The position numbers and the translations under genes are program-made. Shown here piece by piece: positions 1 to 8,139 of a stretch of DNA of 64,000 bases. Source of the DNA: JAXLRU01 sp046330935 (GTDB taxonomy: Bacteria > Actinomycetota > Actinomycetes > Actinomycetales > Kineosporiaceae); contig JAXLRU010000004.1 in the NCBI GenBank assembly GCA_046330935.1, positions 186,001-250,000 of the forward strand, given 5' to 3'. The notes under the pieces are model-generated. The model did no database searches. It was not told the origin of the DNA and saw nothing but the letters and a program-made list of their open reading frames with translations. The stretch's first letter is position 1, and each line of letters opens with the position of its first letter.

Positions 1-1014
1 GCCGCCGGCCGCGGCACCCACCGCACGCCCGCGGCGGTCCCCGTCGCCGACGTCGAGGCGCACCTGCGCGGGCTCGACGCCCTCGGCACCGAGGTGGTGC
101 CGCTGTGGTCGGCCCACCTGGAGTCCTCGCGGGAGCGGATGGAGAGCTCCGTCACCGCGCTGACCGGCCAGTTCGCGCGCATGGTCACGCTCATGGACGG
201 CGCGCTCGCCGACGGCGGGGACGGCGGCGCCGGGGAGGCCGCGGCGCTGTTCGAGGCCAGCCGAGCCGGGCTCGTGGCCGTCGTCGCCGGGCTGGAGGAG
301 GCCCTCGAGCGGCGGCACCGCAGCCTCGCCGGGCTCGGCCGCCTGATGGAGCTCAACGACCACATGCGCGCCATGACCGCCGACGTCACCCGGATCGCCA
401 AGCAGACCCACCTGCTCGCGCTCAACGCCGCGATCGAGGCCGAGCGGGTCGGCGACGCCGGGCGTGCGTTCGGCGTGGTCGCCAAGGAGGTGCGGCTGCT
501 CGCCGACCAGTCCGGCACCACCGGCACGCAGATCACCGCGATGGCCGAGGAGGTGGCCGCGGCGATCGAGGAGGCGTTCGCGGGCGCCGAGGAGGCCGCC
601 GCGAGCGACTCCGGCATGGTCGCCGACGCCAACGCCCGGGTCGGCGGGGTGCTCGACTGCCTCGTGGGGTTCGTGGCGCAGATCTCCGACAGCTCCACCC
701 GCCTCGGCTCCACCACCGCGGCGATCAAGGACGAGATCGCGGGCTCGCTCGTCGAGTTCCAGTTCTCCGACCGGATCGGGCAGACCCTCGGCCACGTCCG
801 CGACTGCCTCGACGCCCTGCCCGACCTGATCCGCGAGGCCGGTGCCGCCGGCCCCCACGGGATCGCCCCGCTCGACACCGACGCCCTGCTCAGCAGGCTC
901 CGCGACAGCTACACGATGGCCGAGGAGCACCTCCGCCACGGCACGCCCGGCTCCCCCGCCACCCGCGCCACCCCCGCCACGGCCGAGCCGGCCGGCGAGA
1001 TCACCTTCTTCTGA
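1..1014 (+). CDS. Methyl-accepting chemotaxis-type signalling protein, C-terminal part
   Basis: The frame is open back to base 1, so the sensor and any membrane part lie upstream of the window; only about 337 codons are visible. They read as long alpha-helical coiled coil. The centre carries the receptor hairpin tip, LLALNAAIEAERVGDAGRAF at about codons 137-157 followed by VVAKEVRLLADQS. This matches the conserved tip of chemoreceptors, which docks on CheA and CheW in the cytoplasmic array. The protein ends in a Pro/Ala/Thr-rich tail. A CheY-like receiver gene starts 14 bases downstream and CheA follows, so the gene belongs to a chemotaxis or Che-like signalling operon. Whether it is a transmembrane or a soluble receptor cannot be told from this fragment. 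Confidence 0.85.
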   Translation, partial: AAGRGTHRTPAAVPVADVEAHLRGLDALGTEVVPLWSAHLESSRERMESSVTALTGQFARMVTLMDGALADGGDGGAGEAAALFEASRAGLVAVVAGLEEALERRHRSLAGLGRLMELNDHMRAMTADVTRIAKQTHLLALNAAIEAERVGDAGRAFGVVAKEVRLLADQSGTTGTQITAMAEEVAAAIEEAFAGAEEAAASDSGMVADANARVGGVLDCLVGFVAQISDSSTRLGSTTAAIKDEIAGSLVEFQFSDRIGQTLGHVRDCLDALPDLIREAGAAGPHGIAPLDTDALLSRLRDSYTMAEEHLRHGTPGSPATRATPATAEPAGEITFF

Positions 1015-1028
1015 GAGAGGACCCACCG

Positions 1029-1397
1029 ATGGCCAAGACCGTTCTCGTCGTCGACGACTCGCCGTCCGTGCGGCAGGTCGTGGGCATCGCCCTGCGCGGA
1101 GCCGGCTACGAGGTGCTCGAGGGCAGCGACGGCGCCGACGCGCTCGCCCGCCTCGACGGCCGCAAGATCCACCTCATCATCAGCGACGTCAACATGCCGC
1201 GGATGGACGGGATCACCTTCGTCAAGGAGGCGAAGAAGCTTCCCGCCTACCGGTTCACGCCGATCATGATGCTGACCACCGAGTCCGACGACGCGAAGAA
1301 GCGCGAGGGGCAGGCCGCCGGCGCCAAGGCGTGGGTGGTCAAGCCGTTCCAGCCCGCCACCATGCTCGCCGCCGTGTCGAAGCTGGTGCTGCCGTGA
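1029..1397 (+). CDS. cheY: CheY-like single-domain response regulator
   Basis: A 122-residue stand-alone receiver domain with no output domain, the size of CheY. Visible landmarks are the acidic pair in VLVVDDSPS (residues 9-10), the phosphoacceptor Asp53 in ISDVNMPRMDG, the Thr of MMLTTES and the invariant Lys of VVKPF. In the family the aspartate takes phosphate from CheA and the receiver then acts on the flagellar motor or another target. The start ATG is preceded by GAGAGAGG at 1013-1020. The last four bases overlap the start of the next gene (GTGA), which implies translational coupling. Its position between a receptor and CheA supports the CheY role; the output target is not visible here. 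Confidence 0.9.
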   Translation: MAKTVLVVDDSPSVRQVVGIALRGAGYEVLEGSDGADALARLDGRKIHLIISDVNMPRMDGITFVKEAKKLPAYRFTPIMMLTTESDDAKKREGQAAGAKAWVVKPFQPATMLAAVSKLVLP

Positions 1398-1807
1398 GCC
1401 CCGCCGCCACCCGCGCGCCCCGCCGCCACCCCCGCACGGCCAGCCTCGCCGTCGCGCAACCCGTGACGCCGGTGACGCCGGTGACGCCGTCCGAGCCGCC
1501 CGTCGTCGACGGGCCGCTCGTCCTAGCCGGGGACGTGACGATCGCCGAGGCGGAGGCGGTGCTCGACGACGTCCGCCGGGCCTGCGCCCGCCTCGCCCCC
1601 GCGGCGGTGCTCGACCTCGACCTCGCCGCCGTCACCGAGCTCGACACCGCCGGCCTGCAGCTGCTGCTGCTCGCCGCGCGCGAGACGGCGCTGAGCGGGG
1701 GCGGCGTGCGCGTCGTGGCCGCCTCCGACGCCGTGCGCCGCGTGCTCGCGCTGGCCTGGCGGGACGAGCGGCTGCAGCCCGTGCGCGCCGGCGGAGCCCC
1801 GCGGTGA
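1394..1807 (+). CDS. STAS-domain protein (anti-sigma-factor-antagonist type)
   Basis: A 137-residue protein. The first 40 residues are Pro/Thr-rich and contain the short repeat VTP-VTP-VTP. The rest is a STAS fold: VLDLDLAAVTELDTAGLQLL carries the family's central strand and helix, with Thr in the DTAG position where SpoIIAA-type proteins are phosphorylated on Ser/Thr. STAS proteins next to CheA often take the place of, or modulate, coupling proteins, but the partner is not shown by sequence. The start is the GTG that overlaps the stop of the CheY gene, and its stop overlaps the start of cheA in the same GTGA manner, so the three are one translational unit. Confidence 0.75.
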   Translation: MSPAATRAPRRHPRTASLAVAQPVTPVTPVTPSEPPVVDGPLVLAGDVTIAEAEAVLDDVRRACARLAPAAVLDLDLAAVTELDTAGLQLLLLAARETALSGGGVRVVAASDAVRRVLALAWRDERLQPVRAGGAPR

Positions 1808-4017
1808 GCGCCGCGACCAGCGCCGAGGATGCCTTCGCGGCGGAGATGGCGGCGGCCAGGGGCACGTTCCTCGAGGAGGCCGTGGAGCTGCTCGCCGACC
1901 TCGAGGCGCGGCTGCTGGAGCTCGACCGTGCGGTCACCGCGGGGGTGACCGCCGATGCCGGCTCCACCGAGACCGTCGGGGCGCTGTTCCGGGCCGTGCA
2001 CACCCTCAAGGGGTCGGCCGGGCTGTTCGGGTTCAGCCACCTCGTGCGGTTCGCGCACACGCTCGAGACGGTGCTGGACCGGGTGCGCGACGGCTCGCTC
2101 GCGCCGTCCGCCGCGCTCGTCGGGGCCCTCCTGCCGTGCGGGGACCACCTCGCGACGCTGATCGGCGACCTCGCCTCCGGCAGCGACGGCGAGCTGCCCG
2201 GGCGGGCCGACGTGGCCGCCGCCCTGCTGGCCGGGCTGGAGCCGTTCCTCAGCGACGAGCCCGCCGCCGGCGGTGCGGGCGACGCGGCTCCGGCACCGGC
2301 TTCGGGCCTCGAGGCCGGTGTCGGGGCCGCCGAGGGCGAGCTGCTGCACCTCAGCCTGCGGTTCGGCCCCGACGCGCTGGCCGACGGCATGGACCCGCTG
2401 TCGTTCGTCGCCTACCTGGGCGGGCTCGGGGACGTCGTGGCGCTGAGCGTCCTCGACGACCTGCTGCCGCCCCTGGCCGACGCCGACCCCCACCGCTGCC
2501 GGCTGGCCCTGGAGGTGTCGTTCCGCTCGCGCGTGCCGCGGGCCGACGTCGAGGGCGTGTTCGACTTCGTGCGCGAGGACGGCGACATCCGCGTCCTGCC
2601 CGTGGCCGGGCCGGTCGAGCCCTTCGAGCTGCTCGTCGAGACCTACGGCGAGCTCGGGCCGCGGGTGCGGGCGTTGCTGGAGGAATCGGGGGCGTGGCCC
2701 GCCCTCGCGCCCCCGGCGCCCGCGCCCGCGGCGTCCCCCCGCGAGGCCGCGCTCAAGGCGTCCGGCGCACCGGCGTCCGGCGCACCGGCGTCCGGCGCAT
2801 CGGCGTCCGGAGCATCGGCGTCCGGAGTACCCGCGCCCGAACGCCGTCCGGGCGAGTCGTCGCTGCGGGTCGACGCGGCCCGGCTGGACCGCCTCATCGA
2901 CGCCGTCGGCGAGCTGGTGATCGCCGGAGCCGGCGCGGGGTTGAAGGCGGCGCTGGTCGGCGACGAGGCGCTCACGGGCGCCCTCGGCGAGGTGATGCGG
3001 CTGGTCGAGGAGGTCCGCGACAGCGCGCTGCAGCTGCGGATGGTGCCGATCGGGACGACGTTCGGCCGGTTCTCGCGGATCGTGCGCGACGTGGGCACGG
3101 CACTGGGCAAGGAGGTCGACCTCGTCGTCACCGGCGGGGAGACCGAGCTCGACAAGGGCATGGTCGAGCAGATCGCCGACCCGCTCGTGCACCTCGTGCG
3201 CAACGCCCTCGACCACGGCATCGAGTCGCCGTCGGAGCGGCTCGCCGCGGGCAAGCCGGCGCGGGGCACCCTGCGGCTGGACGCCGTCCACGACTCCGCG
3301 GGCATCGTGATCGAGGTCAGCGACGACGGCCGCGGCATCGACCCCCAGAAGGTGCTGGCCCGGGCGGTCGCGCGGGGCCTCGTGGAGCCCGGCGCCGAGC
3401 TGGGCGAGAAGGAGATCCTCGCGCTGCTGTTCACGCCCGGGTTCTCGACGGCCGAGCAGGTCTCCGACCTGTCCGGGCGCGGGGTGGGCATGGACGTCGT
3501 GCACCGCAACGTCACCGACCTGCGCGGCACCGTCGAGGTCACCTCGACCGTCGGCGTCGGCACGACCTGGCGGGTGCGGCTGCCGCTCACGCTGGCCATC
3601 ATCGACGGCTTCGGCGTCGGCGTCGGCGAGGCCACCTACGTGATCCCGCTCGACCGGGTGGTCGAGTGCGTGGCGCTGCCCGAGGCCGACCGGCACCGCG
3701 GGCGGATGTCGCTGCGCGGCGACGTCCTGCCGCTGGTGCGGCTGCGCTCGCTGTACGACGTGGCGGGGGTGCGGCCGCGGCGCGAGAACGTCGTCGTCGT
3801 CGAGGACGCCGGGGTGCGGGTGGGGCTCGTGGTCGACGCGCTGCGCGGGGAGTTCCAGACCGTGATCAAGCCGCTCGGGGACCTGTTCGCGAACGTCCAG
3901 GGCATCGGCGGGTCCACGATCCTCGGCAACGGTGACGTCGCGCTCATCGTCGACGTCGGCTCGCTCGTGGGCCGCGCTCTCGACGGGGATCGCGCCCAGT
4001 ACCGCCGCGGGGCCTGA
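1804..4017 (+). CDS. cheA: Chemotaxis histidine kinase CheA
   Basis: 737 residues, normal for CheA. Domains in order: Hpt/P1 with the phosphorylated His66 in VHTLKGSAG; a variable P2 region; a low-complexity linker of Ala-Ser-Gly-Ala-Pro repeats (about residues 318-343); the dimerisation helices (from about 352, LRVDAARLDRLIDAVGEL); the ATPase domain with N box LVHLVRNALDHGIES (about 461), G1 box VSDDGRGID (about 504) and G2 box GRGVGMDVV (about 557); and a C-terminal CheW-like domain from about 598. All kinase motifs look intact. It autophosphorylates on His66 and passes phosphate to CheY. The GTG start overlaps the STAS gene by four bases. No separate cheW, cheR or cheB is visible in the window. 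Confidence 0.95.
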   Translation: MSAATSAEDAFAAEMAAARGTFLEEAVELLADLEARLLELDRAVTAGVTADAGSTETVGALFRAVHTLKGSAGLFGFSHLVRFAHTLETVLDRVRDGSLAPSAALVGALLPCGDHLATLIGDLASGSDGELPGRADVAAALLAGLEPFLSDEPAAGGAGDAAPAPASGLEAGVGAAEGELLHLSLRFGPDALADGMDPLSFVAYLGGLGDVVALSVLDDLLPPLADADPHRCRLALEVSFRSRVPRADVEGVFDFVREDGDIRVLPVAGPVEPFELLVETYGELGPRVRALLEESGAWPALAPPAPAPAASPREAALKASGAPASGAPASGASASGASASGVPAPERRPGESSLRVDAARLDRLIDAVGELVIAGAGAGLKAALVGDEALTGALGEVMRLVEEVRDSALQLRMVPIGTTFGRFSRIVRDVGTALGKEVDLVVTGGETELDKGMVEQIADPLVHLVRNALDHGIESPSERLAAGKPARGTLRLDAVHDSAGIVIEVSDDGRGIDPQKVLARAVARGLVEPGAELGEKEILALLFTPGFSTAEQVSDLSGRGVGMDVVHRNVTDLRGTVEVTSTVGVGTTWRVRLPLTLAIIDGFGVGVGEATYVIPLDRVVECVALPEADRHRGRMSLRGDVLPLVRLRSLYDVAGVRPRRENVVVVEDAGVRVGLVVDALRGEFQTVIKPLGDLFANVQGIGGSTILGNGDVALIVDVGSLVGRALDGDRAQYRRGA
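2758..2832 (+). repeat. 15-bp tandem repeat inside cheA linker
   Basis: Five head-to-tail units of GCGTCCGGCGCACCG and close variants (last two units carry GGAGCATCG and GGAGTACCC). Fifteen bases keep the frame, so copy-number change only lengthens the Ala-Ser-Gly-Ala-Pro hinge between the P2 region and the dimerisation domain. Confidence 0.9.
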
Positions 4018-4036
4018 GCCTGGGGCTTGGTCTGCC

Positions 4037-4085
4037 GCTTTGGGGACGTTCCTCGCGGTCATACCGCGCGGATGCTCCCCAAAGC
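4037..4085 (+). repeat. Dispersed palindromic repeat, copy 1
   Basis: Outer arms GCTTTGGGGA and TCCCCAAAGC are perfect 10-bp inverted repeats; an inner stem GCGGT-cat-ACCGC sits in the centre. Four more copies of the same design occur at 16963, 32873, 46106 and 46212. It lies 20 bases after the cheA stop and could form a terminator-like hairpin, but copies elsewhere are between divergent genes, so a mobile or REP-like repeat family is the better description. Confidence 0.85.
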
Positions 4086-4140
4086 GACCCCGGCGCGGCG
4101 CCCGGGTGGTCGCGGGGTAGCACAGCGGCCGCACGGGTGT

Positions 4141-4242
4141 CATGTGAGGGATTCACGGGTGCGAGGTGAAAGTCCAGCCCGGCTCTAGCGGCGCGCGCGA
4201 GCCTGGAGGCACGACTTCCCCCCAGGGACCGACCGCCACCTC
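4141..4242 (+). promoter_or_regulatory. Candidate structured leader, cobalamin-riboswitch-like
   Basis: The untranslated stretch before the DUF5988 gene contains GGGA (4148-4151), GGTGAAAGTCC (4165-4175) and, 24 bases later, AGCCTGGAGGCACGAC (4200-4215). The second matches the core of cobalamin riboswitches, and the third resembles the B12 box AGCCAGGAGACCTGCC with several mismatches. The usual GCCACTGT element is not found, so this would be a variant or a relic. Seen directly: the motifs and their order. Inference: ligand binding. Confidence 0.3.
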
Positions 4243-4252
4243 AGGAGGACCC

Positions 4253-4480
4253 ATGCCCACCACCACAGCCGAGGAGGTCCGTGACGCCGTGCTGGTGTCC
4301 GCGGTCCTCGAGGGCGGCCCCGCCGACCTGCCGCTGTCGACGCGGCTGCAGCGCACGCCGTCCGACGCCGCCAAGCTCAAGATCCCCTTCCGCGGGGGCT
4401 GGGAGCACTTCGAGCGGGCCGCGGGTCAGAGCCTGCCGCTCGTGTTCCGCTGGGTCATGCGCACTCGCATCGCGGAGTGA
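4253..4480 (+). CDS. DUF5988 family small protein
   Basis: A 75-residue protein with the pattern I associate with DUF5988: VLEGGPADLP near the N-terminus, then LKIPFRGGWEHFERA and a C-terminal FRWVMRTRIAE. Such proteins occur in actinomycetes, commonly inside secondary-metabolite clusters; no function is established to my knowledge. The ATG is set by a strong AGGAGG at 4243-4248. It is alone on its strand here, with convergent matB-like gene ending 77 bases downstream. The leader before it looks structured. The family assignment rests on my reading of the motif spacing, not on a search. Confidence 0.7.
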   Translation: MPTTTAEEVRDAVLVSAVLEGGPADLPLSTRLQRTPSDAAKLKIPFRGGWEHFERAAGQSLPLVFRWVMRTRIAE

Positions 4481-4557
4481 CGGCGGTGGCGGGGAGCCCG
4501 ACCGCGGGGTGACCGCGGGCGGGCTCCCCCATCGGCACGTCGGCACATCAGCACCCG

Positions 4558-5937
4558 TCAGGGCCGGACCAGCGCCGACTTCACCACCTTGCCCATGGCG
4601 TTGCGAGGCAGGTCGTCGACGACGTGCACCTCGCGGGGACGCTTGTGCACCGACAGCGTGGCGGCCACGAACTCACCCAGCTCGGCGCCGGTGACGCCCG
4701 ACGCGACGACGAACGCCTCGATCCGCTGCCCCAGGTCGTCGTCGGGCAGCCCCACCACCGCCGCCTCGGCCACGCCCGGGTGCGCGCGCAGGGCGTCCTC
4801 CACCTCGCCGGCGCCCACCCGGTACCCCCCGGTCTTGATCAGGTCGACCGACGTGCGGCCCACGATCCTGTGCCAGCCGTCGGGCGCGATCGTCGCGGAG
4901 TCGCCGGTACGGAACCACCCGTCGTCGGTGAACGACGCGGCCGTCGCCTCGGGCCGGCCCAGGTAGCCGCCGAACACCGTCGCCCCGCGCACCTGGAGCT
5001 CGCCGATCGCCTCGCCGTCGTGGGGCAGCTCGGTGCCGTCGTCGCCGACCACGCGCGTCGAGACGCCCGCGATCGGGACGCCGACCTGCCCCGGCCGCCG
5101 GTCGCCGCCCGCCCGCGCGCTCACTGTGATCAGCGTCTCGGTCATGCCGTACCGCTCCACCGGGCGGTGCCCCGACTGCGCGGTCAGCGCGTCGAACACC
5201 GACGCCGGCAGCGGGGCGCTGCCCGAGACCAGCAGCCTCGCGCCGCTCAGGGCGGGCGCCGCGCCGGCGGCCACGAGGCGCGACCAGACCGTCGGGACGC
5301 CGAACAGCAGCGTCCCGCCCTCGCCCGCCGCCCGCGCGTAGGACTCGGGTGTCGGGCGGCCCGTGTGCACCAGCGGCGACCCGACCCGCAGCGCGCCGAG
5401 GACCCCCAGCACGAGCCCGTGCACGTGGAACAGCGGCAGCCCGTGGACGAGCACGTCCTGCGGCGTCCAGTGCCACGCCTCGGCGAGCCCGTCCAGGCAG
5501 GCGCCGATCGCCGCGTGGGTCACCGGGACGCCCTTCGGCGCGCCCGTCGTCCCCGACGTGTAGAGCACCAGGGCCGGCGCGGGCCCGGCGCCGGGCAGGG
5601 CGGCCGACGAGCGAGCGGTGACGTCGACGACGTCCCACGCGACCCCCTCGTACGGGACGTCGCCGGGCCCGCCGAGCGCGAGCGCGGCACCGGAGTCGGC
5701 GAGGACGTGCGCGCGCTCGCGGGGCCCGGAGTCGGGCGGCACGGGCACCACGGGGACGCCCGCGAGCATCCCGCCGAGCACGGCGACCACCGTCTCCAGC
5801 GACGCGGTGGCGTGCACCGCGACGGCGGGCGCCCCGGCCACCCGCGCGGCCACCGCCCCCGCGGCGTCCAGCAGCTCCTCCGCCCCCAGCCCGCGCCCCG
5901 CGACCTCCACCGACGCCGTCGACGCCACCTGCAGCAC
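4558..5937 (-). CDS. matB: Malonyl-CoA synthetase (MatB-type acyl-CoA ligase)
   Basis: 459 residues of the ANL superfamily. The ATP-binding P-loop VLYTSGTTGAPKG lies at about residues 124-136. The next part closely follows Streptomyces MatB: VLVHGLPLFHVHGLVLGVLG, then GVPTVWSRL, RYGMTETLI and GWFRTGD. The C-terminal lysine loop reads LPRNAMGKVVK. MatB makes malonyl- or methylmalonyl-CoA from the free acid, CoA and ATP, and so feeds extender units to the PKS genes of this window. The GTG start is preceded by GAGAGGAG. It is the last gene of a leftward unit with the adenylation enzyme and carrier protein; about 100 bases separate it from the adenylation gene. A related substrate such as a short alkylmalonate remains possible. 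Confidence 0.8.
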   Translation of the reverse strand: MLQVASTASVEVAGRGLGAEELLDAAGAVAARVAGAPAVAVHATASLETVVAVLGGMLAGVPVVPVPPDSGPRERAHVLADSGAALALGGPGDVPYEGVAWDVVDVTARSSAALPGAGPAPALVLYTSGTTGAPKGVPVTHAAIGACLDGLAEAWHWTPQDVLVHGLPLFHVHGLVLGVLGALRVGSPLVHTGRPTPESYARAAGEGGTLLFGVPTVWSRLVAAGAAPALSGARLLVSGSAPLPASVFDALTAQSGHRPVERYGMTETLITVSARAGGDRRPGQVGVPIAGVSTRVVGDDGTELPHDGEAIGELQVRGATVFGGYLGRPEATAASFTDDGWFRTGDSATIAPDGWHRIVGRTSVDLIKTGGYRVGAGEVEDALRAHPGVAEAAVVGLPDDDLGQRIEAFVVASGVTGAELGEFVAATLSVHKRPREVHVVDDLPRNAMGKVVKSALVRP

Positions 5938-6036
5938 CCGCTGCTCCTCTCGTGAGTACCCGCGCCGCGACCCCGGACCCGCAGGAGAGCAGGTCCGGGG
6001 TCGCCGTGCCCGTCCGGGCGCGACCGTCAGGGACGC

Positions 6037-7653
6037 TCAGCCGACGACCAGGGCCAGCAGCGCGCCGGAGTCCAGCTTGCCGTTGGCCGTCAGGGGAGGT
6101 CGCCGACCTCCCGGATGAGGTCGGGCAGCGAGGTAGGGCGGCAGGCGGTCGGCGAGCGCCTCGCCGACGCCGAGCCGGTCCTCGGCCGCGGGTGCGGCGG
6201 GCTGAGCGGGCTCGGCGGGCTCGGCGAGCCCGGCCGCGGGCACCGGCGCCGCGTCGGCGGCGACGTAGAACAGCGCGAGGTGCTCGTACGTCTGGGACTG
6301 GCCGGGCACGGGGACGACGACGGCGGAGGTGATGCCGTCGAGCTTGGCCGCAACCGTCTCGATCTCGCCGGGTTCGATCCGGTACCCGCGGATCTTCACC
6401 TGCCGGTCGGCGCGGCCGCGGAAGTGGACGACGCCGTCGGCGTCGAGGACGCCGAGGTCGCCGGTGCGGTAGACGCGGCGGCGGCGTCCCTCGATCGTGA
6501 GGTCGACGAACACCCGTGAGGTCTGCTCGGGGTCGCCGAGGTAGCCCAGCGCGAGGCCGTCGCCGCTGACGCAGATCTCGCCGACCTCGCCGGTGGCGAC
6601 CTCGTGCCCGTCGGCGACCAGGTGCACGCCGGTGCCGGGCGCGGCCCTCCCCACGGGGATGCCGACGCCGTCGGCGCAGTCGCCGAGGGTGATCGGGTGG
6701 ACGGTCGCGAACACGCAGCTCTCCACGGGCCCGTACCCGTTGTGCAGGGCGATCCCGGGCTTGGCCTGCAGGAACCGCTCGACGTGCGGCACCGACAGCC
6801 GCTCCCCGCCGATGTAGAGGTCGCGGACGCCGTCGAAGCAGTCGACGTCCATGTCCACGAACAGGTTGAACAGCGACGCCGTGAGCCACAGCGTGTCGAC
6901 GCCCACCTCGGCGACGAGGTCGGCGAGCGCGAACGGCAGGAGGTAGTCCTCCTCGGCGATCGCGACGGCGCCGCCGGTGGTGAGCATGCCCCACAGCTCG
7001 AGGCTGAACGCGTCCCACGGGGCGGGGGCGGCCTGCACGGTGACCCGCCCGCGGGCGAAGCCGGGCAGCCCGCCGTCGCCGAACAGCCGGGTGGTGGCGC
7101 GGTGCCGCGAGACGACGCCCTTGGGGGCGCCGGTCGTGCCGGAGGTGAAGAAGACGCAGGCCGGGGCGCCCGCGTCGACGGCGACGCGCGGGACGTCGCG
7201 GTGCGCGGGGACGTCGGCGAGCGCGGTGCGCGGCGGCACCCAGGCGGGCACGTCGGACGCCGTGTCGGCGGGATCGTCGACTACCTGGACGGGCGCGTCG
7301 ACGCGGGCGACGAGCGCGTCGCGACGCTCGGCGGGCCAGCGCGGGTCGAACGCCGCGTAGGCGGCGCCGGTGCGCAGGACGCCGAGCAGCGCCGCGACCA
7401 GGCGCGGGGAGCGGGGCAGGCAGACGGGCACGATGGTGCCGGGCCCGGCGCCGCGGGCGGCGAGCTCGACGGCGTAGGCGGCCGCCGCCGCGTCGAGCTG
7501 GGCGTAGGTGACCCGCTCGTCGCCGCAGGCCAGGGCCAGGGCGTCGGGGCGGGCGAGCGCCTGCGCGGTGACGGCCTCGTGGATCAGGGCGTCGTCGAGG
7601 GACACGAGGGGCTTCAGCGCCCACACGACGTCCAGGGCGAGGTCGATGGTCAC
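6037..7653 (-). CDS. Stand-alone amino-acid adenylation enzyme (NRPS A domain)
   Basis: 538 residues, A domain only: VFFTSGTTGAPKGVV (A3, about 168-181), NGYGPVES (A5), YRTGDLG (A7), GRADRQVKIRGYRIEPGEIE (A8) and LTANGKLDSGALL (A10). It activates an amino acid as the AMP ester and loads it on a carrier protein, most simply the one encoded 39 bases upstream. My hand reading of the ten specificity positions gives D-A-L-W-Y-G-G-V-F-K, closest to a valine-type hydrophobic code. Just before A10 the frame reads AARPHPGGRRPP, whereas the adjacent frame reads the more family-like LPDLIREVGDLP: two compensating single-base indels at about 6093-6096 and 6127-6132 would explain this. GTG start with GAGGAG seven bases upstream. 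Confidence 0.85.
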   Translation of the reverse strand: MTIDLALDVVWALKPLVSLDDALIHEAVTAQALARPDALALACGDERVTYAQLDAAAAAYAVELAARGAGPGTIVPVCLPRSPRLVAALLGVLRTGAAYAAFDPRWPAERRDALVARVDAPVQVVDDPADTASDVPAWVPPRTALADVPAHRDVPRVAVDAGAPACVFFTSGTTGAPKGVVSRHRATTRLFGDGGLPGFARGRVTVQAAPAPWDAFSLELWGMLTTGGAVAIAEEDYLLPFALADLVAEVGVDTLWLTASLFNLFVDMDVDCFDGVRDLYIGGERLSVPHVERFLQAKPGIALHNGYGPVESCVFATVHPITLGDCADGVGIPVGRAAPGTGVHLVADGHEVATGEVGEICVSGDGLALGYLGDPEQTSRVFVDLTIEGRRRRVYRTGDLGVLDADGVVHFRGRADRQVKIRGYRIEPGEIETVAAKLDGITSAVVVPVPGQSQTYEHLALFYVAADAAPVPAAGLAEPAEPAQPAAPAAEDRLGVGEALADRLPPYLAARPHPGGRRPPLTANGKLDSGALLALVVG

Positions 7654-7692
7654 GTCGTCACTCCTCGGAGAGGGGTCGGGTCTCGGGGCGGG

Positions 7693-7938
7693 TCAGGCCG
7701 CGGCGGCGAAGGTGTCGTAGATGGAGCGCAGGTTGCGGTCCTTGAGCAGCTTCCCGACGGCGACCCGGCGGCCGGTGCGCTTGGCCACGGCGGAGACGAG
7801 CTTGAGCACGAGCAGGGAGTCCCAGGCCACGGTGCGGTCGAGGCCGGGATCGGTGCCGTCGGGGGAGTCCGTCGACGCGGGCAGCGGCAGCTTCAGCTCG
7901 TCGCGGATCAGGGTCAGGAACTCGTCCTCGGGGATCAT
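7693..7938 (-). CDS. Discrete carrier protein (PCP/ACP)
   Basis: 81 residues, carrier-protein size. The phosphopantetheine attachment site is the Ser of WDSLLVLKLV at about residues 39-48; the following helix and the final RSIYDTF helix fit the four-helix fold. The D-S-L context without a preceding GG fits a stand-alone aminoacyl or acyl carrier. It is first in the leftward unit with the adenylation enzyme, so it most likely carries the activated amino acid. ATG start with GGAGG upstream. It must be modified by one of the two phosphopantetheinyl transferases in the window. Confidence 0.85.
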   Translation of the reverse strand: MIPEDEFLTLIRDELKLPLPASTDSPDGTDPGLDRTVAWDSLLVLKLVSAVAKRTGRRVAVGKLLKDRNLRSIYDTFAAAA

Positions 7939-8139
7939 CAGGGCCTCCAGGGCTGGGGAGCGAGACGCGATCAGGCTGACGACGAGGCTCGCGGCGCCGG
8001 CTTGAGCGCAACCGGAGCGGGGCTGGAGGTGAGCGGCTCATCCGGGCACCCGTGACGGCGTCACGCCCGGGCGCGAGGTCGGCTCCAGCGGGTGCGCGCA
8101 CGCTGGTCGCGCGTATCGCCACAGACCTGGAGGACGACC

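Noticed and set aside
1339..4143. 934-codon open frame on the minus strand over cheA
   Set aside because: Shadow of cheA; the repeats in it are the reverse reading of the cheA linker repeat.
4141..4215. Group II intron-like GTGCGAGGTGAAAGTCC text
   Set aside because: The motif is similar to an intron segment, but no GTGCG 5' end with domain V hairpin, and no reverse transcriptase, is nearby.
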